Source: SVQP01 sp045587385 (GTDB lineage Bacteria; Bacillota; Clostridia; Oscillospirales; CAG-272). Taken from it: 63,418 bases of DNA. Numbering within the stretch: position 1 is the first letter of the stretch; each line of letters begins with the position of its first letter. A model generated the notes under the pieces. The model saw nothing but the letters and a program-made list of their open reading frames with translations, made no database searches and was not told where the DNA came from. Made by a program: the position numbers and the translations under genes. Where the stretch lies: positions 1 through 63,418 of the forward strand of contig JAZNCE010000086.1 in NCBI GenBank assembly GCA_045587385.1, read 5' to 3'. Below are positions 49,666 to 58,409 of this stretch, one piece after another.

Positions 49666-50939
49666 GCCTTGTTACCTCCCGTAATAGCCTCCAAGATCTG
49701 CTCGTCGCGGTAATATCTTGCGCTGGTATAGGTGCGCAGCTTGTTGGACGAGGTGATGACGGGCATCTTCTTGCAAAGCGGATTGTTCATGTACATCAAA
49801 GGACAAATGTACGAGGTGATCACGCCTGTTGCCTTGAGTCTGCTTGCATACTCGGTCTGATTGAACACCTCCAGCACGCCGGGAGCAGCGGTCAGCACGG
49901 TGGGAATGACTACCTTCTTGTTGCCGTTCGCTGCAAGCGCTGCTTCGATATTCTCGGTCCAGGTCTTGAGCTGCTCCAGGGACAAGTGCGGGCAGCCGAC
50001 AAAGCAAAGCTTGGGCGTTGCGTCCGCCTTCTTCCACATCATGGGATACTCGCTCTGTACTCTTGCAAGCTCCGCGTCATCGATCACGTATTCGCGTGCG
50101 CCTTCTGCGATCAGCGCTTCGCCAAGCTCTTTTGCCTCGGGCGTCAGATTTGCGATATGGTAAAGACCAACCGCACCGTTGGAGGCGGTTGCTGCACCGA
50201 AGTCCTTTAAGTAAGAGCAAGCCGCATCGTCAAGCTCGTTGCCGATCCATGCGTCAAGTCCTACTACGTAGGGCACGTCCTCCATGACCTTCATGCCGAT
50301 GGCAGAGCCGAGCAGCTGCGCCTCGGGTTTCTTGGAAGTCTGTACCTTGACGACCCAAGTAGCCTTTCTGCCTTCATCGGTGAGCAAACCAAAGTAAGGC
50401 ACGTAGCCCACGATGGAGCCCATGATATCAATAATACCCGAGTTACGGTTGCAGCGCGCACCCAGCACAGAGTTTGCGTACACAACCGCCGAGGACTCTG
50501 CCCAGGACAGCACGTCACCCTTCTTGGGGCGGTTACCCACTTCATCCATGTAGCAAGCGCAGGTGAACGCCTTATCATCCTTCAGGCCCAGCTCGTGCAG
50601 CTGCTTTTCATAGAAATCCTGCTTGGTGTACATGAACTTGTTGAACACGAAATTCTGCAGGAAGTTCGCGGGTACGTTCTTATCCAGGGGTCTGGGGTCA
50701 ACCGAGAACTTCTGTCCCGACATGACGCCTGCATCCAAAAGCTGCTGCATCAGATCATACACGGGGGACATGACCTTCAGACCGAAGGAAGTTACCAGAT
50801 GGTTATATTGCGAGGTGATGGGCACCAGCTTTTCAGCCTCGAATGCATCACCGTACATGACAAGCGTTTTCATGACCTTGGCAAGCGTCTCTCCCTGCTC
50901 ACCGTCCAAAATCGCCTGTTGTTCCTTTGTCAGTATCAT
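49662..50939 (-). CDS. aconitase-X catalytic (large) subunit, DUF521
   Basis: 425 residues. The N-terminus reads LTKEQQAILDGEQGETLAKV and MKTLVMYGDAFEAEKLVPIT, the standard AcnX opening. Conserved segments follow: SWAESSAVVYANSVLGARCN, RNSGIIDIMGSIVGYVPYFG and FVGCPHLSLEQL with the iron-sulfur cysteines. The start is placed at ATG 50939, a few bases after GGAAAGGATT; the open frame begins 18 bases earlier. The small subunit follows with an overlap. Upstream, hairpin array D separates it from the flavoprotein gene. The substrate is not known; hydroxyproline or a similar hydroxy acid is the best guess. Confidence 0.9.
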   Translation of the reverse strand: MILTKEQQAILDGEQGETLAKVMKTLVMYGDAFEAEKLVPITSQYNHLVTSFGLKVMSPVYDLMQQLLDAGVMSGQKFSVDPRPLDKNVPANFLQNFVFNKFMYTKQDFYEKQLHELGLKDDKAFTCACYMDEVGNRPKKGDVLSWAESSAVVYANSVLGARCNRNSGIIDIMGSIVGYVPYFGLLTDEGRKATWVVKVQTSKKPEAQLLGSAIGMKVMEDVPYVVGLDAWIGNELDDAACSYLKDFGAATASNGAVGLYHIANLTPEAKELGEALIAEGAREYVIDDAELARVQSEYPMMWKKADATPKLCFVGCPHLSLEQLKTWTENIEAALAANGNKKVVIPTVLTAAPGVLEVFNQTEYASRLKATGVITSYICPLMYMNNPLCKKMPVITSSNKLRTYTSARYYRDEQILEAITGGNKA

Positions 50940-51005
50940 AGACGTAATCCTTTCCATTACAATTCAATTCGATTTTCTTGGCACGCGAAGAAAATCTACC
51001 ATAAC

Positions 51006-51121
51006 CTTCGCTGCAAGCGAAGATTTCACTGCGCGCAGCGCAATTTCACTTGCCGAAGGCAAATTTCACCCCGACGCAGTCGGGATTTCACTGCAATGAA
51101 GCTCTATCAGAGCTTCATTGC
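51006..51121 (-). repeat. hairpin array D between flavoprotein and AcnX genes
   Basis: Five hairpins: CTTCGCT/AGCGAAG (51006-51022), TGCGC/GCGCA (51030-51042), TTGCC/GGCAA (51050-51062), CCCGAC/GTCGGG (51070-51084) and GCAATGAAGCTCT/AGAGCTTCATTGC (51093-51121). The linkers read ATTTCACT or close to it each time, which on the transcribed minus strand is GTGAAAT, the same as array C. The longest stem includes the stop codon of the flavoprotein gene. Confidence 0.88.
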
Positions 51122-53173
51122 CACATCCCACGCGCCCCAGATAACGGTGCGCAGGTTGCCGACCGCCTTGGCGTCACCGATGACGTGTACGCCCTTGGTG
51201 GCAACGGGAGCGGGATTATAGCCAACAGAGAGAATAACGGAATCAGCCGCGATCTGCTCGGTGGAGCCATCCTTATGCTTGATCACGACACCCTTTTCGT
51301 TGATCTCGGAAACTCCGGTTTCCAGGAATACGGGGACTTCGTTTGCCTTAAAGTAGTCGCGCAGATAGCTTGTATTTGCCAAGCAAATACCCTTGGTGGT
51401 GATCAGGTCTTCCTGCATTTCCACAATGATGGGCATTTTGCCCTGCAGACACAGCTCGTATGCGATCTCGCAACCGGTCAAACCGCCGCCCACGATGACG
51501 ACCTTGTTGCCAACTTGCTTGTTGCCCAAGAGGAAGTCCACAGCCTCGATCGAACGCTCCACACCGGGGATCGGAATGCGCTTTGCCACAGCACCGGTTG
51601 CCACGATGACCTCGTCGGCATCCAGAGCCTTAACGTCCTTGATTTCAGTGTTGAACTTGACCTCAATAGGCTGCTTTGCCATTTCGCGGATATACCAAGC
51701 GATCAGATCACGGTCCTTTTCCTTATAGGAGGGTGCCGCTGCGGCAATGAATACACCGCCCAGCTTATCGCTCTTTTCGTACAAAGTAACCTCGTGGCCA
51801 CGCTTTGCGCAAACGATGGCAGCTTCCATACCGCCGATACCGCCGCCGATGACGGCAATCTTTTTGCGCTTCTTGGCGGGCTCAAGGTGATATTTTTTAG
51901 ATTGCATGGTTTCGGGATTGAGCGCACAGCGGGAAAGACCCATGGTATCGGTCAGATCCTGCGTGTTGGCGTGTCCCTTGGAGGAGGAGAAGTTAAAGCA
52001 GCCTGCGTGGCAGCAGATGCAAGGCTTGATATCCTCGATTCTGTCCTCGATCAGCTTGGTCACCCACGCGGGGTCAACCAGGAACTGACGCGCAACACCC
52101 ACACCGTCGATCAGACCGTCCGCAACCGCCTGTGCGCCCACGTCGGGCTCCATTCTGCCTGCGCAAACCACGGGAATATCCACGAACTTCTTAATATGCG
52201 CGACGTCCTCAAGGTTGCAGTTCTGCGGCATGTACATCGGCGGATGCGCCCAGTACCAGGAGTCATACGTGCCGTTGTCGGCATTGAGCATATCGTAGCC
52301 CGCATCCTGCAAAAATTTTGCAGCCTTTTCGGACTCTTCCATGTTTCTGCCCACCTCTACGTAATCCTCACCGGGCATAGCACCCTCGCAAAACCCCTTC
52401 ATCTTGGACTCTACGGAATAGCGCAGAGAAACGGGGTAATCCTCTCCGCACGCCTCCTTGATCGCCTTGACGATCTCGGCTGCGAAACGGTAGCGGTTTT
52501 CAAAGCTTCCGCCGTAATCGTCGGTACGCTTATTAAAGAATTCGATTGCAAACTGGTCCAGGAGATAGCCCTCGTGTACTGCGTGTACCTCTACACCGTC
52601 TACACCCGCATCGCGGCAAAGCTTTGCGGTCTTGGCAAAAGCTTCGATGATCTCGTGGATCTGCTCTACCGTCATCTCGGGACAAATGATGTCGTGTGCC
52701 CAACGAGAGGGCTGAGGGCTGGGGGATGCCAGCTCGTGGTTAGTATCCAGCACGGGCTTGATCAGCGTGCGGGTCAGCTTGTTCTTGTGCAGAGGGGCTA
52801 CCAGCTCGGTGATCGCCCAGGAGCGACCCATACCTGCGGTCAGCTGAATAAACAGCTTTGCGCCCGTCTTATGGATCTCGTCCATAAACTCCTTAAGCTC
52901 CTCGAACATCTTGGGGTTCTGGTACAGATACTTGCCCCAGAAAGTGTCGCGAATGGGCGCGATACCGGGGATGATCAGACCGACGTTGTTTTGCGCACGC
53001 TCCAAAAACAGCTTGGCAGCCTCCTTGTCAAAGTGGCAGCCCGTCAGCTCAAACCAACCGAACAGCGAAGTGCCACCCATGGGGCACATGACGATGCGGT
53101 TTTTGATCTCGACGTTGCCAATCTTCCAAGGCGTAAACAACGCTTGATACTTGGGATCGGTTTGTTGATTCAT
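51107..53173 (-). CDS. Old Yellow Enzyme-type flavoprotein (dienoyl-CoA reductase family)
   Basis: 688 residues. The N-terminal FMN TIM barrel (about 1-370) shows IKNRIVMCPMGGT, VDGVEVHAVHEGYLLDQFAI, KRTDDYGGSFENRYRF and GVGVARQFLVDPAW. The 4Fe-4S loop is CICCHAGCFNF with a later Cys. The FAD/NADH part (about 400-688) shows IAVIGGGIGGMEAAIVCAKR and VVIVGGGLTGCEIAYELC. This is the 2,4-dienoyl-CoA reductase/BaiCD/BaiH-like layout, reducing activated C=C bonds. ATG 53173 follows AGGAGAAG. It is 26 bases after mnmE and precedes AcnX, suggesting one transcript. Confidence 0.9.
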   Translation of the reverse strand: MNQQTDPKYQALFTPWKIGNVEIKNRIVMCPMGGTSLFGWFELTGCHFDKEAAKLFLERAQNNVGLIIPGIAPIRDTFWGKYLYQNPKMFEELKEFMDEIHKTGAKLFIQLTAGMGRSWAITELVAPLHKNKLTRTLIKPVLDTNHELASPSPQPSRWAHDIICPEMTVEQIHEIIEAFAKTAKLCRDAGVDGVEVHAVHEGYLLDQFAIEFFNKRTDDYGGSFENRYRFAAEIVKAIKEACGEDYPVSLRYSVESKMKGFCEGAMPGEDYVEVGRNMEESEKAAKFLQDAGYDMLNADNGTYDSWYWAHPPMYMPQNCNLEDVAHIKKFVDIPVVCAGRMEPDVGAQAVADGLIDGVGVARQFLVDPAWVTKLIEDRIEDIKPCICCHAGCFNFSSSKGHANTQDLTDTMGLSRCALNPETMQSKKYHLEPAKKRKKIAVIGGGIGGMEAAIVCAKRGHEVTLYEKSDKLGGVFIAAAAPSYKEKDRDLIAWYIREMAKQPIEVKFNTEIKDVKALDADEVIVATGAVAKRIPIPGVERSIEAVDFLLGNKQVGNKVVIVGGGLTGCEIAYELCLQGKMPIIVEMQEDLITTKGICLANTSYLRDYFKANEVPVFLETGVSEINEKGVVIKHKDGSTEQIAADSVILSVGYNPAPVATKGVHVIGDAKAVGNLRTVIWGAWDVAMKL

Positions 53174-53199
53174 AACGCTTCTCCTATGTATTTTATTTT

Positions 53200-54594
53200 T
53201 TATTTTCCTACGCAAAAATGTGCGAAAATGCCTGCAACCACGTCCTCGGACACGGCTCTGCCGTCCACCTCGGCAAGTGCCTCTGCCGCCTGCTCGACGT
53301 CCGAGCAGCAAAGGTCGATGGGAAGTCCGATTTCGATAGCACCAAGTGCCTGCTCTAACCGCTCGCAAGCCAAAATCAGCGCGGCATGCTGGCGCGCGTT
53401 TGCCACCACGGCATCGTGGCGCAAATCGATCGCACCGTCAATAAACATCTGCTCCACCGCACCCACAAGCGCGTCAAAGCCTTCGCCCGTCATGGCGGAG
53501 AGGCAAACTGTCGTTTGTACGCTCGGCGCAAGACGTTCCTGCAGGGCAGATATCTGCGCATCCGTTGCCGCGTCGGTCTTATTGAGCACGCCGATCACGC
53601 AGCCTGCGTGATGCGAAAGCTTTTCCAAAAGCTCCGCGTCCTCATCTGTCAAGGGCGCACATGCGTCAAACACGGCAAGCACCAGCTCGGCACTCTCGAG
53701 GTGCTCCAGCGCGCGCGCTATACCGATCTGCTCCACGTAATCGTCCGACGCGCGCAAGCCTGCGGTATCATGCAAGCGCACCGTCACGCGCCCCAAGGCT
53801 GCCGTTTCGCTCAGCACGTCGCGCGTTGTGCCCGCAATGTCGGTCACGATTGCCGCTTCCCTGCCCACAATGCGATTGTATAGCGAGCTCTTGCCGCCGT
53901 TTGCCTTGCCCACGATGACCGTGGGAATGCCCTCGGCAACTGCGTGCCCCGTGCGATAGGTCTCGGCAAGCTTGCGCGTTTTGCCAAGCGCCTCTGTCAA
54001 CGCAGCCGCAATCTGCTCGCGACTCATGTCCGCAAGATCCTCGTCGGGATAATCAATGACCGCAAAGATGCTGGAGAGCACCAGACACAGCCCCTCGTAT
54101 ATTTCATTTGTCTTTTTGCTCAGTCCTCCGCGCATGCCCGCACCCGAAAGCAGCATCTGCTCGCGCGTGCCCGCCTCCAAAAGGTTGCCGAGTGCCTCGG
54201 CAGCCGAAAGCCCTAACTTACCGTTGATAAAGGCGCGCTTGGTAAACTCGCCCGCCTCGGCAGGGCGTGCGCCTGCGGCAAGCAGGCAGGTCAATACTGT
54301 CTGCGTGACCAGAATGCCACCGTGACAGGTGATCTCCACGGTATCCTCGCCCGTAAACGAATGCGGCGCGCGAAACACCACCGCCATGCCGTCATCCACC
54401 TGCGTGCCGTCCGCAGCGTCCATGATGCGCCCATAGACCATATAATTGGCGTCCAGCTCGCCCAAGGATTTCCCGCCCATAGGCAGAAAAACGCGCGCGG
54501 CAATTTCCACGGCACGCTCACCGCTGATGCGAAGCAGCGCAACGCCGCCCTTGCCGTACGGGGTGCTTACGGCAGCAATGGTATCCGTAATCAT
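53200..54594 (-). CDS. mnmE: tRNA uridine-5-carboxymethylaminomethyl modification GTPase
   Basis: 464 residues, normal length. The formyl-THF-binding N-domain (TIAAVSTPYGKGGVALLRIS) is followed by a helical domain (GEFTKRAFINGKLGLSAAEA) and a G domain at about 210-380, with G1 GKANGGKSS, G2/G3 DIAGTTRDVL and DTAG, and G4 NKTD. The C-terminus ends FCVGK with the conserved Cys. It modifies the wobble uridine of several tRNAs together with MnmG, which is not in this window. The start at 54594 follows AGAGGGC. It appears to lead a transcript into metabolic genes. Confidence 0.96.
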   Translation of the reverse strand: MITDTIAAVSTPYGKGGVALLRISGERAVEIAARVFLPMGGKSLGELDANYMVYGRIMDAADGTQVDDGMAVVFRAPHSFTGEDTVEITCHGGILVTQTVLTCLLAAGARPAEAGEFTKRAFINGKLGLSAAEALGNLLEAGTREQMLLSGAGMRGGLSKKTNEIYEGLCLVLSSIFAVIDYPDEDLADMSREQIAAALTEALGKTRKLAETYRTGHAVAEGIPTVIVGKANGGKSSLYNRIVGREAAIVTDIAGTTRDVLSETAALGRVTVRLHDTAGLRASDDYVEQIGIARALEHLESAELVLAVFDACAPLTDEDAELLEKLSHHAGCVIGVLNKTDAATDAQISALQERLAPSVQTTVCLSAMTGEGFDALVGAVEQMFIDGAIDLRHDAVVANARQHAALILACERLEQALGAIEIGLPIDLCCSDVEQAAEALAEVDGRAVSEDVVAGIFAHFCVGK

Positions 54595-54634
54595 ATAAAG
54601 CCCTCTTTTATCTTTTACATAATATATCATTTTA

Positions 54635-54663
54635 ATTATAAACCATTTTTAAGAGTTTGTCAA
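54635..54663 (-). promoter_or_regulatory. consensus promoter of mnmE
   Basis: On the minus strand TTGACA, 17 bases, TATAAT, 41 bases before the start codon. Confidence 0.85.
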
Positions 54664-54726
54664 TCGGGGATTTGCAGACATGGTGATCTGTTCCGTATTT
54701 TGCCACAAGAAAATACGAATTTTAGG

Positions 54727-54755
54727 TTGACAACATCCTAATATTTGTGTATAAT
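54727..54755 (+). promoter_or_regulatory. promoter of the phd-doc pair
   Basis: TTGACA, 17 bases, TATAAT. The -10 region is followed by TATGTGTACAACATGTG, a partly palindromic stretch that could be bound by the antitoxin. Confidence 0.82.
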
Positions 54756-54784
54756 ATATGTGTACAACATGTGGAGGTGTATTC

Positions 54785-55027
54785 ATGAACATCAATACGA
54801 ATCAGATTGTTTCCATCTCGGAAGCAAACCAAAACTTTTCCCGTGTAGCCAGAATGGCGGATAAGCACGGTGAGCTTTATATTTTCAAAAATAATAAACC
54901 GAAATATAAGCTCGTGGATATCGAAAATGATACCACGATCGAAATGACCGATGACGAAAAGATAGACTTTGTGGCTGCGCGCATTTTGAAGCAATACCGC
55001 CGTGCATTCGAGGAGTTGGCAAAATGA
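54785..55027 (+). CDS. phd: Phd/YefM-type antitoxin
   Basis: 80 residues. The N-terminal Phd fold reads IVSISEANQNFSRVARMADK, then LYIFKNNKPKYKLVDIE, the usual DNA-binding and dimerisation part. The acidic and then basic C-terminus (AARILKQYRRAFEELAK) would wrap the toxin. ATG 54785 follows GTGGAGGTG; an in-frame ATG 27 bases upstream is disfavoured. The stop overlaps doc by four bases. It most likely represses its own promoter. Confidence 0.88.
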   Translation: MNINTNQIVSISEANQNFSRVARMADKHGELYIFKNNKPKYKLVDIENDTTIEMTDDEKIDFVAARILKQYRRAFEELAK

Positions 55028-55401
55028 TTAAGTTCAGCCAAGAAAAAGTACTTCTTCTGCATAAGTTGATCACGCAAGAAACAGGCGGCGACCCGAACGT
55101 GCGTGATATTGCGCTACTCAATAGTGCGCTGGAATCGGCATTCGCAACCTTTGACGGTCATGAATTGTACCCCACCAAGCAAGAAAAAGGCGCAAGATTG
55201 GGATTTGCATTGATCTCCAATCACGCATTTGTGGATGGGAACAAACGAATCGGCATGTACGTACTGTTGACATTTCTGGAAACCAACGGAATCAGGCTGC
55301 GCCCGTCAAACGAGGATGTTGCACGCGTTGGGCTCGCTGTTGCAGCAGGAGAAATGAAATACCCCGAATTACTTGAATGGATTCTTGAAAATGAAGTATA
55401 A
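55024..55401 (+). CDS. doc: Doc/Fic-family toxin
   Basis: 125 residues. The Fic motif is HAFVDGNKRIG, matching the Doc consensus HxFx(D/N)GNKR. Doc proteins phosphorylate EF-Tu and stop translation. RDIALLNSALESAFATFDGH and KQEKGARLGFALISN before the motif are typical of Doc. Start and stop overlap (ATGA) with the antitoxin, so the pair is complete and apparently intact. Composition is more AT-rich than its neighbours, as expected for a mobile module. Confidence 0.93.
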   Translation: MIKFSQEKVLLLHKLITQETGGDPNVRDIALLNSALESAFATFDGHELYPTKQEKGARLGFALISNHAFVDGNKRIGMYVLLTFLETNGIRLRPSNEDVARVGLAVAAGEMKYPELLEWILENEV

Positions 55402-55411
55402 TCTTGTATAA

Positions 55412-55451
55412 AAGACGGTATCGCCACTTGGCGATACCGTCTTGCTTTTTT
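55412..55451. terminator. terminator between doc and the GtrA gene
   Basis: AAGACGGTATCGCC pairs perfectly with GGCGATACCGTCTT around ACTT, followed by GCTTTTTT. Usable from both sides. Confidence 0.88.
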
Positions 55452-55974
55452 ATTCATTTCCCTTCTTTGCCTTCTTGAACACCAAGAACTTGCCGATGAT
55501 ATAATTGGCAACAATGTTGCACACCGAGGCAATTCCCATGGCGCATATCTCAATGCCCGCACCGCGGTAGGGGGTAAGATCCACGGTCAGAAATTCCATG
55601 TGCTCGGGCAAAATGGCACCCAGTGCAAGCACTACGCCCAGGTTGAGCAGCCACTCAAAGAGCACGAACGTGGCAAGTCTGCCGCCGAAAAATTCCGCCA
55701 TCTGTACCCAGATATTTGCCTTTTTGTCCGCATCCTTGAACACGTAGGCGCGGTTGGTGAAGAACGCAAACAGCACGGCGCAGATCCACGAAATCACGCT
55801 TGCCACCGTGAACAGCACGGTGTACTGCACGCTCAGCTCGTCTTCAATAGAGAAGATTGCTTTACCCGGCCAAAGAATACCAAAGCGCACCACCCAGCTG
55901 ACAAGCGTGGTCAGCACGCCGAACACAAGGTACATGATTGCTTCCCTGCCGGTCTTTTTTGCTTGATTTTCCAT
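55450..55974 (-). CDS. GtrA-like membrane protein
   Basis: 174 residues with four membrane helices (about 12-35, 52-75, 90-112 and 142-162) and the GtrA/DPMS pattern MYLVFGVLTTLVSWVVRFGI, FAFFTNRAYVFKD and VANYIIGKFLVFK. GtrA proteins assist transfer of lipid-linked sugars to envelope polysaccharides. It starts 15 bases after the cysS stop, so it is the last gene of a three-gene run. No glycosyltransferase partner is nearby. Confidence 0.88.
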   Translation of the reverse strand: MENQAKKTGREAIMYLVFGVLTTLVSWVVRFGILWPGKAIFSIEDELSVQYTVLFTVASVISWICAVLFAFFTNRAYVFKDADKKANIWVQMAEFFGGRLATFVLFEWLLNLGVVLALGAILPEHMEFLTVDLTPYRGAGIEICAMGIASVCNIVANYIIGKFLVFKKAKKGNE

Positions 55975-55989
55975 ATATTCCAAACTTTC

Positions 55990-57432
55990 TTATTTGTTGA
56001 TCTGATAGGTCGTGCCCTCGCGGGAGTCGATCAGCGTCACGCCCTTATCCAGCAGATACTGGCGAATGCGGTCTGCCTCGGCAAAATCCTTTGCCTTCTT
56101 GGCAGCAGCTCTTTGATCGATCAAGGTCAGGATCTCAGCCACAAAGGGATCCTGCATCGCCTGCTCGCGAGCTGCCTTTTCCTCTGCTTCCTTTTCTGCG
56201 CGACGCTTATCGGCAGTCTGCACCAATTCAAGCGAGAGAACTGCGTCAAAATCATTCAGCAGCGCGCGCTTGGTTGCATCGTTGTACTTTGCCTTGAGCA
56301 CGTCGTAAACGGCAGTAATGGCAAGCGCGGTGTTGAGATCGTTATCCAGCGCCTTGGCAAAGGCTGCCTTGCCCTGTGCAAATGCTTCCGCATCTACCTC
56401 GCCCTCGGTCGAGAGCTGCATGACGCGCGCGATGACCTTTTCATAAGCAACAACTGCATTGTCCAAGTTTTCCCAAGAGAATACAAGAGACTTGCGGTAG
56501 TGCGACTGCAGGCAGAAGAATCTGTACGCCAGCGGATCGTAGCCCTTGCTCTCCAAGAGAGAAACGGTCAAAAATTCACCCGAGGACTTGCTCATCTTGC
56601 CGCTGTCGGTATTGAGGTGCAGCACGTGGAACCAGTAATTACACCACTTGTGACCCACGTACGCCTCGCTCTGCGCGATCTCGTTGGTGTGGTGGGGGAA
56701 TGCGTTGTCAATACCGCCGCAATGGATATCGAGGTACTCACCAAGGTACTTCATGGAAATACCCGAGCACTCAATGTGCCAACCGGGGTAACCTACGCCC
56801 CAAGGAGACTCCCACTTGAGCTCCTGATCGTCAAACTTGGACTTGGTGAACCAAAGCACGAAGTCAGCCTTGTTTCTCTTATTCTCGTCCTTCTCTACGC
56901 CCTCGCGCACGCCCTCGGCAAGATCCTCCTCCGAGAAATCGTTGAACACGTAGTATTTATCCAGCTTTGCGGTATCAAAATAGATGTTACCGCCCGCCTC
57001 GTACGCGTATTCCTTATCCAGAAGTCCCTGCACAAGATCAATAAATTCCTTGATGCAGCCGGTTGCGGGCTGTACGATATCGGGCGTTTTGATATTCAGC
57101 TTTTTGCAATCCGCAAAAAACGCATCGGTATAGTATTGTGCGATCTCCATGACGGTTTTATGCTCGCGCTTTGCGCCCTTGAGCATTTTATCTTCGCCCT
57201 CATCGGCATCACTTGTCAGGTGTCCGACGTCGGTGATGTTCATCACGCGCGTGACGTCATAGCCCGCATAGCGCAGATACTTCTCCAGCACGTCCTCCAT
57301 GATATAAGTGCGAAGATTACCGATGTGCGCGTAGTGATATACGGTGGGTCCGCAGGTATAGATGCTGACCTTGCCGGGCTCGTGGGGTACGAATTCTTCT
57401 CTTTTATGGGAAAGTGAGTTATATAAAATCAT
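55990..57432 (-). CDS. cysS: cysteinyl-tRNA synthetase
   Basis: 480 residues. Class I synthetase with the zinc-site region YTCGPTVYHYAHIGNLRTYI, where HIGN replaces HIGH as is normal for CysS, WHIECSG supplying further zinc ligands, and KMSKSSGEFLTV. The C-terminal DALR-like and anticodon-binding helices (LDNDLNTALAITAVYDVL, to the end) are complete. The start follows AAGGGAGC. No T-box leader is visible upstream; the gene lies 15 bases behind the sugar isomerase and appears to depend on its promoter. Confidence 0.97.
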   Translation of the reverse strand: MILYNSLSHKREEFVPHEPGKVSIYTCGPTVYHYAHIGNLRTYIMEDVLEKYLRYAGYDVTRVMNITDVGHLTSDADEGEDKMLKGAKREHKTVMEIAQYYTDAFFADCKKLNIKTPDIVQPATGCIKEFIDLVQGLLDKEYAYEAGGNIYFDTAKLDKYYVFNDFSEEDLAEGVREGVEKDENKRNKADFVLWFTKSKFDDQELKWESPWGVGYPGWHIECSGISMKYLGEYLDIHCGGIDNAFPHHTNEIAQSEAYVGHKWCNYWFHVLHLNTDSGKMSKSSGEFLTVSLLESKGYDPLAYRFFCLQSHYRKSLVFSWENLDNAVVAYEKVIARVMQLSTEGEVDAEAFAQGKAAFAKALDNDLNTALAITAVYDVLKAKYNDATKRALLNDFDAVLSLELVQTADKRRAEKEAEEKAAREQAMQDPFVAEILTLIDQRAAAKKAKDFAEADRIRQYLLDKGVTLIDSREGTTYQINK

Positions 57433-57447
57433 AGTAAAAATGCTCCC

Positions 57448-58317
57448 TTATTGATTAGTTTGCAGCATGCGCACAAGCGTACGCGCAGCACCGAGCGTAT
57501 CGGCAGCGAGTTGTTCGCGGGTCTTGTCATACATGCAAAGATGCGAGGTCTTGGTTTCAAAATCCAGCACGCCCTCGTAGCCGACGGCAGAAAGTCCCCG
57601 GACCACGTCCGCCCAATCGATCTGCCCCGTCAAGGGCACCAGATGCGCGTCCGAGCCGTCGTTGTCGTGCAGGTGCACGAGCGCAAGCGTGTTGCCCAGC
57701 AGCTCAATTTCATGGGATTGCGCAAGTCCCGCGGTGTGCGCGTGACCGGTATCCCAACAGGTTTTGATGCCGAGCTTTTTGGCTAAAGCTACGATCTCCA
57801 CGGCGCGACAGCCGTACAGGTGATCATGCTCGCTTTCCTTGGTGCTCGCCATATTCTCTACGGCAAGCGTGACGCCAAGCTTTTTGGCTTTTTCGCAAAG
57901 AGGCGTGAGATACGCGATATTCTCCGCGAACCAATCCTGCTTAGAGGTGCGCGAGGAGTGGCGGGCTATGGGGTGAATGACCGCAAGCGGTATGCCCATC
58001 AAGTGCGCAGCCTCAATGCCGCGAGATTGCTCTTGCGCAAAGCGCTTCATGGCGACCTTATCGTCGGGAGAAGGCATATAGAAAGGCAGGTGGCACACGG
58101 GCAAGGCAATCCCGAGAGCCTTGGCACGCGATGCAGCGGCATACAGCACGCTCTGCCAGGCGTCATCAAGCAGGCTGATATTTTCAAGCGATACGTCGGC
58201 GGCAGTAAAACCGCAATCGTGCAGATTCTGCAATGATGCAGACAGCGAATAGCGTCCGTCGGGACACCAGCCGTAAAAGCGTGTGGGCACGCAGGGCGTC
58301 AATGGCTTTGCAATCAT
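57448..58317 (-). CDS. sugar phosphate isomerase/epimerase-like (AP endonuclease family 2)
   Basis: 289 residues with the xylose-isomerase-like TIM barrel: TAADVSLENISLLDD, VCHLPFYMPSPDD, AVENMASTKESEHDHLYGCR, CWDTGHAHTAGL and LVHLHDNDGSDAHLVPLTGQ. The metal ligands Glu (AVEN), Asp/His (DTGHAH) and His/Asp (HLHDND) are all present. The substrate is unknown. ATG follows AAAGGAGAGG and a perfect promoter. It is the first gene of the run with cysS and GtrA. Confidence 0.82.
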   Translation of the reverse strand: MIAKPLTPCVPTRFYGWCPDGRYSLSASLQNLHDCGFTAADVSLENISLLDDAWQSVLYAAASRAKALGIALPVCHLPFYMPSPDDKVAMKRFAQEQSRGIEAAHLMGIPLAVIHPIARHSSRTSKQDWFAENIAYLTPLCEKAKKLGVTLAVENMASTKESEHDHLYGCRAVEIVALAKKLGIKTCWDTGHAHTAGLAQSHEIELLGNTLALVHLHDNDGSDAHLVPLTGQIDWADVVRGLSAVGYEGVLDFETKTSHLCMYDKTREQLAADTLGAARTLVRMLQTNQ

Positions 58318-58355
58318 AGCACCTCTCCTTTCTTTGTGTTTTGATTCATCTTTAT

Positions 58356-58384
58356 ATTATAGCAAAAGTCAAGCGGTTTGTCAA
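58356..58384 (-). promoter_or_regulatory. consensus promoter of the isomerase/cysS/GtrA run
   Basis: On the minus strand TTGACA, 17 bases, TATAAT, 39 bases before the start codon. Confidence 0.88.
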
Positions 58385-58409
58385 CTGTATTCGCTTTAAT
58401 ACAATCAAC

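Noticed and set aside
55990..58317. T-box leader for cysS
   Set aside because: cysS starts 15 bases after the isomerase gene, and neither that gap nor the leader at 58,318-58,355 can hold a T-box.
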